DNA from: Byssovorax sp.
Lineage (GTDB): Bacteria; Myxococcota_A; Polyangia; Polyangiales; Polyangiaceae
Reading direction: 5' to 3'
DNA length: 64,000 nt
Assembly (NCBI GenBank): GCA_025362495.1
Contig: JANYGI010000102.1
Location: 62,001 to 126,000 of the forward strand
Below are positions 1 through 8,638 of the stretch, one piece after another; position 1 is the stretch's first letter; each line of letters starts with the position of its first letter. The notes beneath the pieces were generated by a model. That model made no database searches. It was not told the origin of the DNA and was given only the letters and a program-made list of their open reading frames with translations. The translations under genes and the position numbers were made by a program.

Positions 1-31
1 GCGACAGCCGGCGCTCGCATTCGTTCCCGTC

Positions 32-1054
32 TCAACCTCCGCGCGTGTGCATCTCGAGGTGAGGGTCTTTCTTGAGGGCGGACACGGGGATCAAGACCTC
101 GCGATTCGCGGCGTGAAGGCGCTCTTCCGCGCCTCGATCCGCCCGCCCGCGCCACGCCGTCGTCAGGAGCGCCGCGAGCTCGTCGCCGCTCTTTCCGTCG
201 CGGAGCGGGCCGCGCAGATCGAGGCCCGCGCGCGCGTAGAGGCACTGGAGCCACATGCCGTCGGCGGTGATCCGCCCGCGATCACACGCCCCGCAGAAGG
301 GCTCGGTGGTCGAGGCGATGATCCCGAACGTCGTCCCGTCGGCCAGCTCCCAGCGCTCGGCCGGGGCCGATCCGCGCCCGCCGAGCGGCTTCACCTCGCC
401 GAAGCGCGCCGCGATCGCCGCGAGGATCGCCGCGCGCGAGGTGACCTTCTCCTCCGACCAGCGGGTCGCGCCGCCGACGTCCATGTACTCGATGAAGCGC
501 ACTTCCGCCTTCATTTCGCGGCCAAACGCGACGAGATCGCCGATCTCGTCGTCGTTGTCGCCGCGGAGCACGACAGTGTCGATCTTGATCCCGACGAAGC
601 CGACGCTCCGCGCGGCCTCGATCCCCGCGAGCACCTGCGGGAGGGCGTCGCGCCCCGCGAGCGCGCGGAAGCGATCGGCCTTGAGCGTGTCGAGGCTGAC
701 GGTGAGCCGCCCGAGCCCGGCGGCGTGGAGATCGGCCGCGCGATCGGCGAGGAGCACGCCGTTGGTGGTGAGCGCGAGCTCGCGGATCCCGGCGACGCCG
801 GCGAGCATCTCGACGAGCACCGGCAGCTCGGCGCGCTGCAAAGGCTCGCCCCCGGTGAGCCGGACCTTCTCGACGCCGAGGCCCGCGAACACCCGCGCCA
901 GCGCGACGATCTCCTCGAACGAGAGCAGCGAGGCCCGCGGGAGCCACACGTACTCTTTCTCGGGCATGCAGTAGGTGCAGCGGAGATTGCAGCGATCCGT
1001 GACGGAGATGCGCAGGCTCCCGAGCGGGCGGCCGAGGCGATCGACGAGCGTCAC
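32..1054 (-). CDS. moaA: GTP 3',8-cyclase MoaA (radical SAM)
   Basis: MoaA carries out the first step of molybdenum cofactor synthesis in the cytoplasm, turning GTP into 3',8-cyclo-7,8-dihydro-GTP, which MoaC then uses. The 340-residue protein has the radical-SAM CxxxCxxC cluster at C22, C26 and C29, a second iron-sulfur site at C254, C257 and C271, and the conserved C-terminal Gly-Gly that completes the active site. Length is normal for the family. The start is GTG at 1054, with GAAGAGG just upstream. It lies 21 bases downstream of the carboxymuconolactone-decarboxylase-like gene, so the two are probably co-transcribed. The other Moco genes lie at 1677 and 23.6-25.3 kb. Confidence 0.97.
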   Translation of the reverse strand: MTLVDRLGRPLGSLRISVTDRCNLRCTYCMPEKEYVWLPRASLLSFEEIVALARVFAGLGVEKVRLTGGEPLQRAELPVLVEMLAGVAGIRELALTTNGVLLADRAADLHAAGLGRLTVSLDTLKADRFRALAGRDALPQVLAGIEAARSVGFVGIKIDTVVLRGDNDDEIGDLVAFGREMKAEVRFIEYMDVGGATRWSEEKVTSRAAILAAIAARFGEVKPLGGRGSAPAERWELADGTTFGIIASTTEPFCGACDRGRITADGMWLQCLYARAGLDLRGPLRDGKSGDELAALLTTAWRGRADRGAEERLHAANREVLIPVSALKKDPHLEMHTRGG

Positions 1055-1075
1055 GGGTACCTCTTCGTCATGCGA

Positions 1076-1408
1076 TCACGGCTGCTCGGGCGGCGGGCCG
1101 AGCAGCTCGCGCAGCCACGAGTGAATGGCGACCGTGGAGGGAAATCCGAGCGTCCCCGCCGCGAGCGAGACGACCTGGGCGAGCTCGGCCGTGGTGATCC
1201 CCATCGCCAGCGCCTTGCGCGCGCCGCTGCGGATCGCGCCCTCGCGCATCGCGCCGATGGCGATCCCGATCTTGATCAAGCGGACCGTCTTCGCGTCGAG
1301 CGGGCCCTCGCTGCCCGCGGCGTTGACCGCGTCCCAGGCCTTGCCCAGGGCGGGATAGCGCTCGATGAAATCTTCGTACCCCTTCGGCGGTTTCGGCGTC
1401 GCGGACAT
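1076..1408 (-). CDS. Carboxymuconolactone decarboxylase-like protein without catalytic Cys/His
   Basis: This 110-residue all-helical protein resembles the small CMD/AhpD-like fold. The segment GAMREGAIRSGARKALAMG aligns with the family signature, where relatives usually carry Cys residues or an HSH motif followed by A..AG. Here the HSH position reads RSG, and the whole protein has no cysteine, so AhpD-type peroxidase chemistry is not possible. It may be a structural or binding relative. The ATG at 1408 is preferred over a frame open to 1525, because the upstream 39 residues look non-coding. It precedes moaA by 21 bases, probably in one transcript, though no link to Moco synthesis is known. 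Confidence 0.8.
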   Translation of the reverse strand: MSATPKPPKGYEDFIERYPALGKAWDAVNAAGSEGPLDAKTVRLIKIGIAIGAMREGAIRSGARKALAMGITTAELAQVVSLAAGTLGFPSTVAIHSWLRELLGPPPEQP

Positions 1409-1545
1409 CGCTCCCTCGGTCTCGAGATCGACGCCGACCTTAGCACGTCGAGGCGTCGCGGCGCCGCATGGGTCCGCTCGCTCCCGGTCGGCGGTGCTAG
1501 GGCGCCGATCAGCTTGAAATGCCAAAAAAAAGACCGGAAATTTAA

Positions 1546-1627
1546 CAGGGGGGCGAGGAGACGGCGAGGTGAGAGGAAGATTGGGAAGGATTTTCCCTCG
1601 GGTCTCCCGGTCCTCCTCGCCTCCCTG
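1546..1627. repeat. Long imperfect hairpin in the moaD leader
   Basis: Positions 1546-1560 and 1613-1627 are inverted copies matching at 14 of 15 bases, and the pairing extends outward over AATT/AATT with one bulge. A smaller stem, GGGAA/TTCCC, lies between them. The structure sits about 50 bases before the moaD start and could be a structured leader, an attenuator or a decayed repeat. I could not match it to the Moco riboswitch consensus by eye. Confidence 0.5.
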
Positions 1628-1676
1628 TGAATTCTCCGACTCTTCAACCTGTTCGGTGCTCTAGGCTCGCGCGGCC

Positions 1677-1928
1677 ATGGAGCACACCGTGAAGATGCTG
1701 GCCTTCGCCGGGGCGCGCGACGTGCTCGGCGCCGGCGAGATCGCCTTTCCGCTCGCCGCGCCGTGCACGGCCGCCGAGCTGCTCGCCGCCGTCTGCGCGC
1801 GGTGGCCAGCCCTCGAGCCGTACCGTCGCTCGATCCGCGTCGCCGTCAACGGCACCTACGCCGCGTGGGAAGATCCGGTGGCCTGGGGCGACGAGGTCGC
1901 GTTGATCCCGCCCGTCGCCGGCGGCTGA
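1677..1928 (+). CDS. moaD: Molybdopterin synthase small subunit MoaD
   Basis: MoaD is the ubiquitin-like sulfur carrier of molybdopterin synthase. Its C-terminal glycine is thiocarboxylated, and MoaE uses that sulfur to build the dithiolene of molybdopterin. The 83-residue product has the beta-grasp pattern, including the AVNGTYAAWEDPVAWGDEVA segment and the IPPVAGG end typical of the family. Length is normal. It stands apart from its partner moaE, which is 23 kb away, and is preceded by a hairpin-forming leader. The SatP-like gene starts 42 bases downstream, so they may share a transcript. Confidence 0.93.
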   Translation: MEHTVKMLAFAGARDVLGAGEIAFPLAAPCTAAELLAAVCARWPALEPYRRSIRVAVNGTYAAWEDPVAWGDEVALIPPVAGG

Positions 1929-1970
1929 CTATCGCGTTTACGGGCCGGATCTGCGAATCTCGCCGGTTCG

Positions 1971-2912
1971 ATGATCAAGAAGCTCGACCTCGCCCCCAAG
2001 CACGAAGCCTTTGCCGAGGCCACGCCGCTCGGCCTCATCGGCCTCGCCATCGGCTGCGCCGCCCTCACCCCGATCGCCTTCGGCTACGGGCTCACCCCCG
2101 CGGGCCTGAAGACGGCGGCGATGTTCTGTCTCCTCTTCGGCGGAGGCTGCCAGCTCCTCGCCGGGCTGATGAACTTCGCCAACAAGAACCTCTTCGGCGG
2201 CACGGTGCTCACGGCGTTCTCGTTCAACTGGATCATGAACTGGTGGGCCCTGCACTCGACGGCAGAGGCCTTGATCGTCATGCACGCCACGCCGGGCGGC
2301 CCGGCCCCAGACATGTGGCTGGCCGGCACGATGATGCCTGATCACACCATCTTGCTCGCGACCGACGTCGTCTCGCTGGTGCTGTTCCTGGTCATCACCT
2401 ACGGATTCGGCTTCTTCAGCAAGCTCCTCGCGCTGTTCCTCCTCGACATCGATCTTCTCTACGCGTGCAAGGTCTACAGAGGCTTCGTCCCGACCCACGC
2501 GCTCGACATTCCCATCGCGGTCCTCACGGTGATCCTGGGCCTGATCGCCCTCTGGATCGCCTTCGCGACGCTGATCAACCCCACGGCCGGCCGCGCCGTC
2601 TTCCCGATCCCCGGGCCGATGTTCCACGCTCCGAAGAAGGCCGCCTTCGACTGGTCGCTCCGCAACGCGATGTTCACCGTGCTCTTCGAGCACTGGTCCG
2701 TCTACGCGTTCAAGACGATGTCGTTCGAGGACCTCAAGCTCAGGGTGCAGGCCAAGGTCGGCGACAAGAGCATCCTGCCGGATCTGGCGTACCTGATGGA
2801 GCTCGGCGCCGTGGTCGTGACGACCGAGGAAGAGAAGGTCGTCAACATCCGTCTCAGCGCGTCGGGAATCGACCTCTACGAGCAGCTCATCCTGAAGAAA
2901 TACGAGTTCTGA
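1971..2912 (+). CDS. SatP/YaaH (GPR1/FUN34) family transporter with C-terminal extension
   Basis: The first about 200 residues form six hydrophobic segments typical of the acetate/succinate transporters SatP and Gpr1. Near the N-terminus the sequence TPLGLIGLA corresponds to the NPxPLGL signature. Ordinary SatP proteins are about 190-200 residues long; this one has 313. The extra C-terminal part, about residues 222-313, is soluble, mixed alpha/beta and ends KKYEF; its ILPDLAYLMELGAVVV segment and the basic pattern suggest a winged-helix-like or regulatory domain. The substrate is probably a small carboxylate such as acetate. The role of the tail is inferred only. The gene converges with the methyltransferase gene, 39 bases away. 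Confidence 0.8.
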   Translation: MIKKLDLAPKHEAFAEATPLGLIGLAIGCAALTPIAFGYGLTPAGLKTAAMFCLLFGGGCQLLAGLMNFANKNLFGGTVLTAFSFNWIMNWWALHSTAEALIVMHATPGGPAPDMWLAGTMMPDHTILLATDVVSLVLFLVITYGFGFFSKLLALFLLDIDLLYACKVYRGFVPTHALDIPIAVLTVILGLIALWIAFATLINPTAGRAVFPIPGPMFHAPKKAAFDWSLRNAMFTVLFEHWSVYAFKTMSFEDLKLRVQAKVGDKSILPDLAYLMELGAVVVTTEEEKVVNIRLSASGIDLYEQLILKKYEF

Positions 2913-2951
2913 CCCGGGCCTGGCGCGTTCGTCCCTCCCCGGCCGAGGTCA

Positions 2952-3740
2952 TCAGTGCTCCGCGAACGCTCCCACGAGCGTGAGCTGCTGGAGCGGGTCT
3001 TCCACGCCGGCGACGGGGGGCGCCGCCACGGGCGTTTCCTGTCCGAGCCAGTCCTGGATGGGTCGGTGCTCGGTGAGGCGCCAGGGCCGGATCAGCTCGG
3101 ACATCCGCTCCGGCGTGCGAAGGTAGAAGTTGATTTGAGCGCGCTTCTGGCCCTCGGCGATGACGCGGTCGATCGCCGCCGTGTCGCACCCGGGCGGCAT
3201 GTAATGGAAGCTGAGCGCCAGCTTCGTCCCCGGCGACGAGAAGGCGTGGAGTCCCTGCATCAGCCGCTGTAGCTCGGCGTCGTCGAGGAAATAAACGACG
3301 CCGATCGCGCCGACGGCGATCGGCCGCTCGGCCCCGAAGTACGCGGCCGCCTGCGCGATCAGCGCGTCAGGCTCCTTCAGATCGATGTTGGCATAGGCCA
3401 TCTCCGGTGAGTACGCGAGGAGCTGCTGGGCCTGGGCGACGGTGAGAGGATCGAAGTCCGTGAACAGGATCTTGGCGTCGGGCAAGTGCTCGTTGAAATG
3501 CCCCTGCGTGGGCAGGCCCGAGCCGAGATCGAGCATCCGGGTCACCCCCTCTTTCGCCCAGCGCTTCCCCACGTGGTCGAGGAAGGAGCGGTTGACCCGC
3601 GCCCACCGCGGGTAGGAGGGCATGAGCGCGACCATGGCGTCGGCGGCACGGCGATCCGACTCGTAGTTCTGCGTCCCGCCGAGCACATAGTCGTAGATCC
3701 GCCCGATGTGCGGGCGGGTGATGTCGATGGTCAGCGGCAC
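2952..3740 (-). CDS. SAM-dependent methyltransferase, Methyltransf_19 (DUF574) type
   Basis: The 262-residue protein matches the family best known from actinomycetes. It has RPHIGRIYDYVLGGTQNY at the start, the SAM-binding segment MLDLGSGLPTQG, then FTDFDPLTVAQA and an ALSFHYM strand. The substrate of this family is largely unknown. I chose GTG 3740 because GAGG lies a few bases upstream and overlaps the stop codon of the preceding kinase gene (3748-3750). A longer frame open to 4706 is antisense-like readthrough within the kinase. The tight spacing means the kinase and methyltransferase are very likely co-transcribed and perhaps translationally coupled. Confidence 0.88.
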   Translation of the reverse strand: MPLTIDITRPHIGRIYDYVLGGTQNYESDRRAADAMVALMPSYPRWARVNRSFLDHVGKRWAKEGVTRMLDLGSGLPTQGHFNEHLPDAKILFTDFDPLTVAQAQQLLAYSPEMAYANIDLKEPDALIAQAAAYFGAERPIAVGAIGVVYFLDDAELQRLMQGLHAFSSPGTKLALSFHYMPPGCDTAAIDRVIAEGQKRAQINFYLRTPERMSELIRPWRLTEHRPIQDWLGQETPVAAPPVAGVEDPLQQLTLVGAFAEH

Positions 3741-3747
3741 GGGGACC

Positions 3748-6700
3748 TCAGAGGGTGACTCGGGGGAGAGCGGTTGGTGCGGGCGTTTCGGCGTCGAGGC
3801 GCCACGCGGAGGCGAGCGAGAGGATACGCGCGTGCGACGTGACGCGCGCGAGGAAGCTCCGCCGCAGCGCCGCGGCGCCGATCCGGTCGGCGTCGGCGAG
3901 GAGGGCGCGGTGCGCTTCGGCGAGCATCGCGCGCGCGCGGTCGTGGGCGCCGACGGCGTGGAGAGCCTCGGCGTGCACGAGGCGCGCGCCGAGCTCGTCG
4001 ATGCCGCGCGCCGTGGCGTCGATCTGCGCGGCTTCGGCGAGGCGCTGAGCGTCCTCGGCGCGGCCCTGAGCGAGGCGGATCGACGCCAGCAGCGAGCGCG
4101 CGGGGACGCGGTGCGCGAGGGTCGCGGGCATCTGCTCGAGGGCGATTCCGATCTCGCGATCGGCGGCGGCGAGGTCCGACGCGCGCGCGTGGATCTGCGC
4201 CAGCAGCCAGTGGCCCCGGCCCTCGTGGCGCGGGATCGCCAGCTCGCGCGAGCGATCGACGAGCGCGCGCGCGGTGGCCGTCGCGGCCGCGACAGCGCCC
4301 TGATCGAGCTGCGACTGCGCGAGGAAGTAGTCGCCGAGCAGCGAGAAATCGATCGGCGCCCAGCTGACGATCGCGCTCCGCAGCGCGCGCTCGGCCTCCT
4401 CGAACGCGCCGAGCAGGCCGAGGCACATCCCCGCGCAGAAGCGCGCCGCAGGCAGGCCGCGCGAGTAGTCCGCGTCCTGGAAGGCGGCGGCCACGCCGCG
4501 CGCGAGGACGAGCCCGCGCCAGGGATCGTTCCTCGCCGTGGCCGCGACGTGCGAGCGCCCGAGATCGATCCAGCCGCGCGCGATCGCCTCGTCCGGCGCG
4601 AGGCGCGCGACGATCGACTCGAGCTTGCCGAGCGTGGCGCTCGCGGTCTCGAAGCGGCCGGCGAGGCCGAGCGCGAACACGCTGGCGCAGACCGAGAGGG
4701 CGACAAGGGTCACGGCCTCGGGCTCTACCGGGATCACGAGGAGGCTCTCGAGCTCCTCTGGCCTCGTCGCGGACACATCGTTGACGACCGACAACGCGAA
4801 GCGCGCCGTCACCGCGTGGACCCACGGGGTGCTGCCTGGCCGCGCGAGCCGCAGCGCCTCGTCGAGCACCGAGGCCGCGGCGCCCTCCTCGCAGCGCCAC
4901 AGGTACGCGTGGCAGAGCACGCCGAGCAGCTCGCCCCGGATCGTCGTCGGCGGCTCGAGCCCGAGCCCGCGGCGCGCGTGAAGGATCGCCGCGTCCGAAT
5001 CGCCGACGCCGTACGCCTGCTCGGCCACGCGGGCGTAGAGCTCGGCCGCGCGCGGGACGGCGCCGGCGCGCTCGAAGTGCTCAGCCAGCGCGAGCGTGTC
5101 GGTCTCGCCGTGGAGCTCGAGCCACTCGCCCGCGAGCCGGTGCCCGAGGGCGCGATCGCCGTCGGTGAGCATCGCGTAGGCGCCCTCGCGCAGGAGCGCG
5201 TGGCGGAACGCGTACTCGGTCTGACCGGGAAATCGGCTCGATCCGCGGTGGACGAGCACCTCGCTCGCCACGAGCTCGTCGAGGTACCGCGCGACGTCGG
5301 CCTCGCCCGCGTCGGTGACGAGCGCGGCGACGGCGCCCGACCAGGCCACGTCGCCGAACACGCTGGCGGCGCGCAGCACGCGGCGCGCCTCCGCCGGGTG
5401 CTGCGCGAGGCGCGCGCCGATCAGCGCCAGCGCCGTCTCGGGCGAGGGATCCGCCTGGCCCGCGGCGACCGCGCGGATCAGCTCTTCGAGGTAGAGCACG
5501 TGACCGTCGGCCTGCGTGAGCAGGCGATCGATGAGCGAGGGCGTCGCCCGCGCGCCGAGCGCGTGGACCACCAGCTCGGCGCCGGCCTTGCGCGCGAGCT
5601 CCTTCAGCGGGAGGTGGAGCGCGCCCTGATCGTCCCAGAGCTTCGGGTAGGCGCGCGACACCTCGGGGCGCGCGAGCCCGAGCACGAAGAAGCGAACGTC
5701 TTTCAGGCTCGTGAGCGCCGCGCTCAGCGTGCGCACCGTCGCGGCGTCGGCCCACTGCAGATCGTCGAGCACGAGCACGACCGGGCCGCGGGCGCACTCG
5801 GCGCGCACCAGCTCGGCCCACGCGCGCACCAGCTGCTCGCGCATCAGCCGCGCGTCGAGGCGCGCCGACCAGAGCGCGGGGCTCGCGTCGTCGGGGAAGG
5901 GGACGCCGACGAGCTCGCCGAGGAACTCGGTCACGCGGTCCCGCGCCGCCGGCGGCACGCGCTCGCTCACGTACGCGCGAAGGCGCGCGCGGCTCGGCTC
6001 GATCGGCGCGCCCCGACGCAGCCCGACCGCGCCGCGGAGCGCCTGCGCCAGCACCCCGAACACCGCGCCGGTGGAGAGCGCCGCGCCCTGCGCGGTCCAC
6101 ACCGTGACCGACGGCGACTCGCGCCGCACGACGCCGAGGAACTCCTGCGCGAAGCGTGATTTGCCGGATCCGCTCGGTCCGGTCACCAGCGCGGCGCGCG
6201 TCACCGAGTCGTCGACGCACGACGTGAACAGCGCCGCGAGCACGCCGAGCTCGGCCTTGCGCCCCACGAACGGGCTCGATCGCCCGAGCAGCGTCGACGC
6301 TGTCGCGCCCGGATCGCGCTCGCCCAGGATGGCGAAGCCGGGGCGCTCGGCGCGCAGCTCGAAGCGCTTCTCGAGCAGGCGCGCGCTGGCCTCGTCGACG
6401 AGCACCGCGCCCGGGGATCCGCCTGCGCGCGCGCAGGCGTCGAGGAGGTGCACGGCGCGGTTGATCGCGTCGCCGACGGTGCGCTTGAAGAGCCCGCCGC
6501 TCCGCCCCGTCGCCATCACGATCAGGCGATGAGGCACGATCGCGTGCAGATCGAGCGCGAGCCGCGCGGCCTCTTCGGCCTCTTCGAGGGGCGTCCGCGC
6601 GTCGAGCAGGACGGCGGCCATCGATCCGTCGGCCATCGGCTCGAGCCGCGCGCCGCGCGCCCGCGCCGCGCGTCGCAGGTGATCCGTCGCGCCCTCGGCG

Positions 6701-7647
6701 TCGCGCGTGGGCTCGGCGCGCGGGGCGCCGAGCATGATCACCGAGAGCACGCGCTGCTCGTCGCTCGTGAGCGAGGGCAAGACCGGCGGCGGCAGCGACG
6801 ACCTTCCCCGCGCGCCGAGCTCGTCGCCGGCGAGCCGCTCGAGCGAGGCGAGCGCCTCCGCGGCGTGAGCGCTGCTCGGGCGTTGCGCCGGCTCCTTCGA
6901 CAGCATCTGGGTGATCAGCTCGTCGAGGACCGGGGGCACGTCGGGCCAGAGGGCGCGCGCGCTCGGCGCGGGCTCGAAGAGGATCTTGGCGAGGATCGCC
7001 GCGAGGTGCTGCCCCGCGAAGGCCGGCGCGCCGGTGACGCATTCGAACAGCACGCACCCGAGCGAGAACACGTCGGCGCACGGATCGAGCTTGCTCTCGC
7101 CGCGCACTTGCTCGGGCGGCAGATACCCCGGCGTCCCCAGGACCGCACCGGTCTGCGTCGCCCGCGTCACGCCGGAGATCCGCGCGATGCCGAAGTCGAG
7201 CACCTTGACCCGCGCGACCTCGCCGCCGGGGAGGAACAGGTTGCTCGGCTTGATGTCGCGATGAATCACCCCGTGCGCGTGGGCCTCGGCGAGCGCCGAA
7301 GCGACGCGCGCCCCGAGCGCCACGCACGCGTCGACGCGCAGCCGGCCGCGCTGGAGACGCCGCCCGAGATCCTCGCCGTCGATCCATTCCATCACGAGGT
7401 AGGCCTCGCCGAGCACCGTCGTGCCGTGGGCGATGTACCGGACGATGTGCGGGTGATGGAGCCCCGCGAGCACCTGGGCTTCGCGCTCCAGCCGCGCTTC
7501 GTAGCGCACGTCGGGATCGCGCAGCACCTTGACGGCGACGTCCGCGCCCGTCGCATGATCGACGGCGCGAAAGACGACGCCCATCGCGCCCGTCCCGAGG
7601 ACCGCGCCCAGCTCGAATCGATCGGCGATGACGTAGCCGGTTTGCAT
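3748..7647 (-). CDS. Ser/Thr kinase with cyclase-like, AAA ATPase and TPR regions
   Basis: This is a very large cytoplasmic signalling protein of 1299 residues. The kinase domain (about 10-275) has the Gly loop GTGAMG, Lys40 in VAVK, HRDIKPSN with Asp131, DFG and a PPEQ activation-segment end, so it looks active. About residues 310-450 resemble a degenerate class III nucleotidyl cyclase domain, including GDAINRAVHLLDACARAGG. A STAND-like ATPase follows, with Walker A GPSGSGKS near residue 490 and LVLDDLQWAD as Walker B. The rest is helical TPR-like repeats. The start at 7647 has GAGG five bases upstream; the frame is open to 7692. It is followed at once by the methyltransferase gene, a possible output partner. 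Confidence 0.92.
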   Translation of the reverse strand: MQTGYVIADRFELGAVLGTGAMGVVFRAVDHATGADVAVKVLRDPDVRYEARLEREAQVLAGLHHPHIVRYIAHGTTVLGEAYLVMEWIDGEDLGRRLQRGRLRVDACVALGARVASALAEAHAHGVIHRDIKPSNLFLPGGEVARVKVLDFGIARISGVTRATQTGAVLGTPGYLPPEQVRGESKLDPCADVFSLGCVLFECVTGAPAFAGQHLAAILAKILFEPAPSARALWPDVPPVLDELITQMLSKEPAQRPSSAHAAEALASLERLAGDELGARGRSSLPPPVLPSLTSDEQRVLSVIMLGAPRAEPTRDAEGATDHLRRAARARGARLEPMADGSMAAVLLDARTPLEEAEEAARLALDLHAIVPHRLIVMATGRSGGLFKRTVGDAINRAVHLLDACARAGGSPGAVLVDEASARLLEKRFELRAERPGFAILGERDPGATASTLLGRSSPFVGRKAELGVLAALFTSCVDDSVTRAALVTGPSGSGKSRFAQEFLGVVRRESPSVTVWTAQGAALSTGAVFGVLAQALRGAVGLRRGAPIEPSRARLRAYVSERVPPAARDRVTEFLGELVGVPFPDDASPALWSARLDARLMREQLVRAWAELVRAECARGPVVLVLDDLQWADAATVRTLSAALTSLKDVRFFVLGLARPEVSRAYPKLWDDQGALHLPLKELARKAGAELVVHALGARATPSLIDRLLTQADGHVLYLEELIRAVAAGQADPSPETALALIGARLAQHPAEARRVLRAASVFGDVAWSGAVAALVTDAGEADVARYLDELVASEVLVHRGSSRFPGQTEYAFRHALLREGAYAMLTDGDRALGHRLAGEWLELHGETDTLALAEHFERAGAVPRAAELYARVAEQAYGVGDSDAAILHARRGLGLEPPTTIRGELLGVLCHAYLWRCEEGAAASVLDEALRLARPGSTPWVHAVTARFALSVVNDVSATRPEELESLLVIPVEPEAVTLVALSVCASVFALGLAGRFETASATLGKLESIVARLAPDEAIARGWIDLGRSHVAATARNDPWRGLVLARGVAAAFQDADYSRGLPAARFCAGMCLGLLGAFEEAERALRSAIVSWAPIDFSLLGDYFLAQSQLDQGAVAAATATARALVDRSRELAIPRHEGRGHWLLAQIHARASDLAAADREIGIALEQMPATLAHRVPARSLLASIRLAQGRAEDAQRLAEAAQIDATARGIDELGARLVHAEALHAVGAHDRARAMLAEAHRALLADADRIGAAALRRSFLARVTSHARILSLASAWRLDAETPAPTALPRVTL

Positions 7648-7686
7648 AGGCCTCGGACAGATCGACGCTACAGCTTTCTCGCAACA

Positions 7687-7711
7687 CGTCACAAGCGCGG
7701 ATCATGTGACG
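7687..7711. promoter_or_regulatory. Dyad between divergent genes
   Basis: CGTCACA and TGTGACG form a perfect 7-bp inverted repeat separated by 11 bases. It lies in the 127-bp space between the start of the kinase gene (minus strand) and the hypothetical gene at 7775 (plus strand). The position suits an operator acting on one or both promoters; the regulator is unknown. Confidence 0.35.
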
Positions 7712-7774
7712 AGCGCGGAAGGACGGCGTGGGTGTTGCGCGGTTTTCCGCCGTGAACCTGGGTAGATCGACGAC

Positions 7775-8599
7775 GTGTCGACCCATGTAAGGGCTGCGCT
7801 TCGTTCCGTAGCATCACGTCGCGCCGAGGAGGTGATTGGCCCCACGTCGCGGCAGACAGGCACTCTCGACCGTCGTTCGCTGCGGTCCGCGGCCTTGGCG
7901 CACCCTCTGGTCGAGCGGCGTTGCGGCTTGTGGCTAGGCGCTCCGCGGGAGCGGTGGTACGAGGCCGAGGTGGTCTATCCCGTGAACTCGGAGCAGCTCG
8001 TCGCTTGCGGATACCAGGCGCCCGGTCACTACGACGACGCCGGGGAGCGCTCCCCGCTCGCGTTCGCCGCGCTGATGAACCAGGTGTTTGCGCGCGTGCT
8101 CGCCTTGCCGGGCGAGCCGCTGTGGCTCGGCATCGTCGAGGTCATGGAGCCGGGGAGCAGCTCCTGGCTCGATGCTTTTGGAGACGCGGTGATCTGCCTG
8201 GAAGAGGGCGCGAACTGGTGGCCCGGGACAGTGCGCCTCTCGCTCGGCGACGTGCGGGTGCGGGCCCTCCCCGCAGAGGCGTTCGGCAGCGACTGGTCGC
8301 GGATCCAGGCCCTCGTCGGCGAGGGGTTCTATCCGGCCTTCGATCCGTTCCTCTTCAGCCGCCATCCCGCGGGTGATCACTGCTGGCTGGAGACGGTCGG
8401 GCACGAGGAGATCGCCTGCTGCTTCCTGCCCGAGGGCGACTCTGCGACCGCGCAATGGCTCGAATCGGTGGGGTTTTCCCCTCCGGAGCCGCTCGAGCCC
8501 GCCGCCGGACCGAGCGTGGTTTGCGGCGTGCTATCCCGCCTCGAGCTACTGGAGAGCTTCGGTGAAGAGAGCGTCGCGTGGCTGGAACGGCGAAGGTAG
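7775..8599 (+). CDS. Hypothetical protein (274 residues)
   Basis: I do not recognise this protein. It has no signal peptide or membrane segment and is rich in Trp, Gly and acidic residues. Segments such as EEGANWWPGTVRLSLGD and DPFLFSRHPAGDHCWLETVG suggest a compact mixed alpha/beta domain, possibly an immunity- or SMI1-like fold, but that is only an impression. The start is GTG 7775. The first 45 residues look less conserved in character, so a later start is possible. It is transcribed away from the kinase gene and has codon use like its neighbours. Confidence 0.65.
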   Translation: MSTHVRAALRSVASRRAEEVIGPTSRQTGTLDRRSLRSAALAHPLVERRCGLWLGAPRERWYEAEVVYPVNSEQLVACGYQAPGHYDDAGERSPLAFAALMNQVFARVLALPGEPLWLGIVEVMEPGSSSWLDAFGDAVICLEEGANWWPGTVRLSLGDVRVRALPAEAFGSDWSRIQALVGEGFYPAFDPFLFSRHPAGDHCWLETVGHEEIACCFLPEGDSATAQWLESVGFSPPEPLEPAAGPSVVCGVLSRLELLESFGEESVAWLERRR

Positions 8600-8638
8600 C
8601 GCCGCGGCGGGCGCCACCGGGGATAGTCGCTCACCCGA

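Noticed and set aside
47-1630. A plus-strand frame of about 527 codons opposite moaA
   Set aside because: Antisense shadow of moaA and the CMD-like gene.
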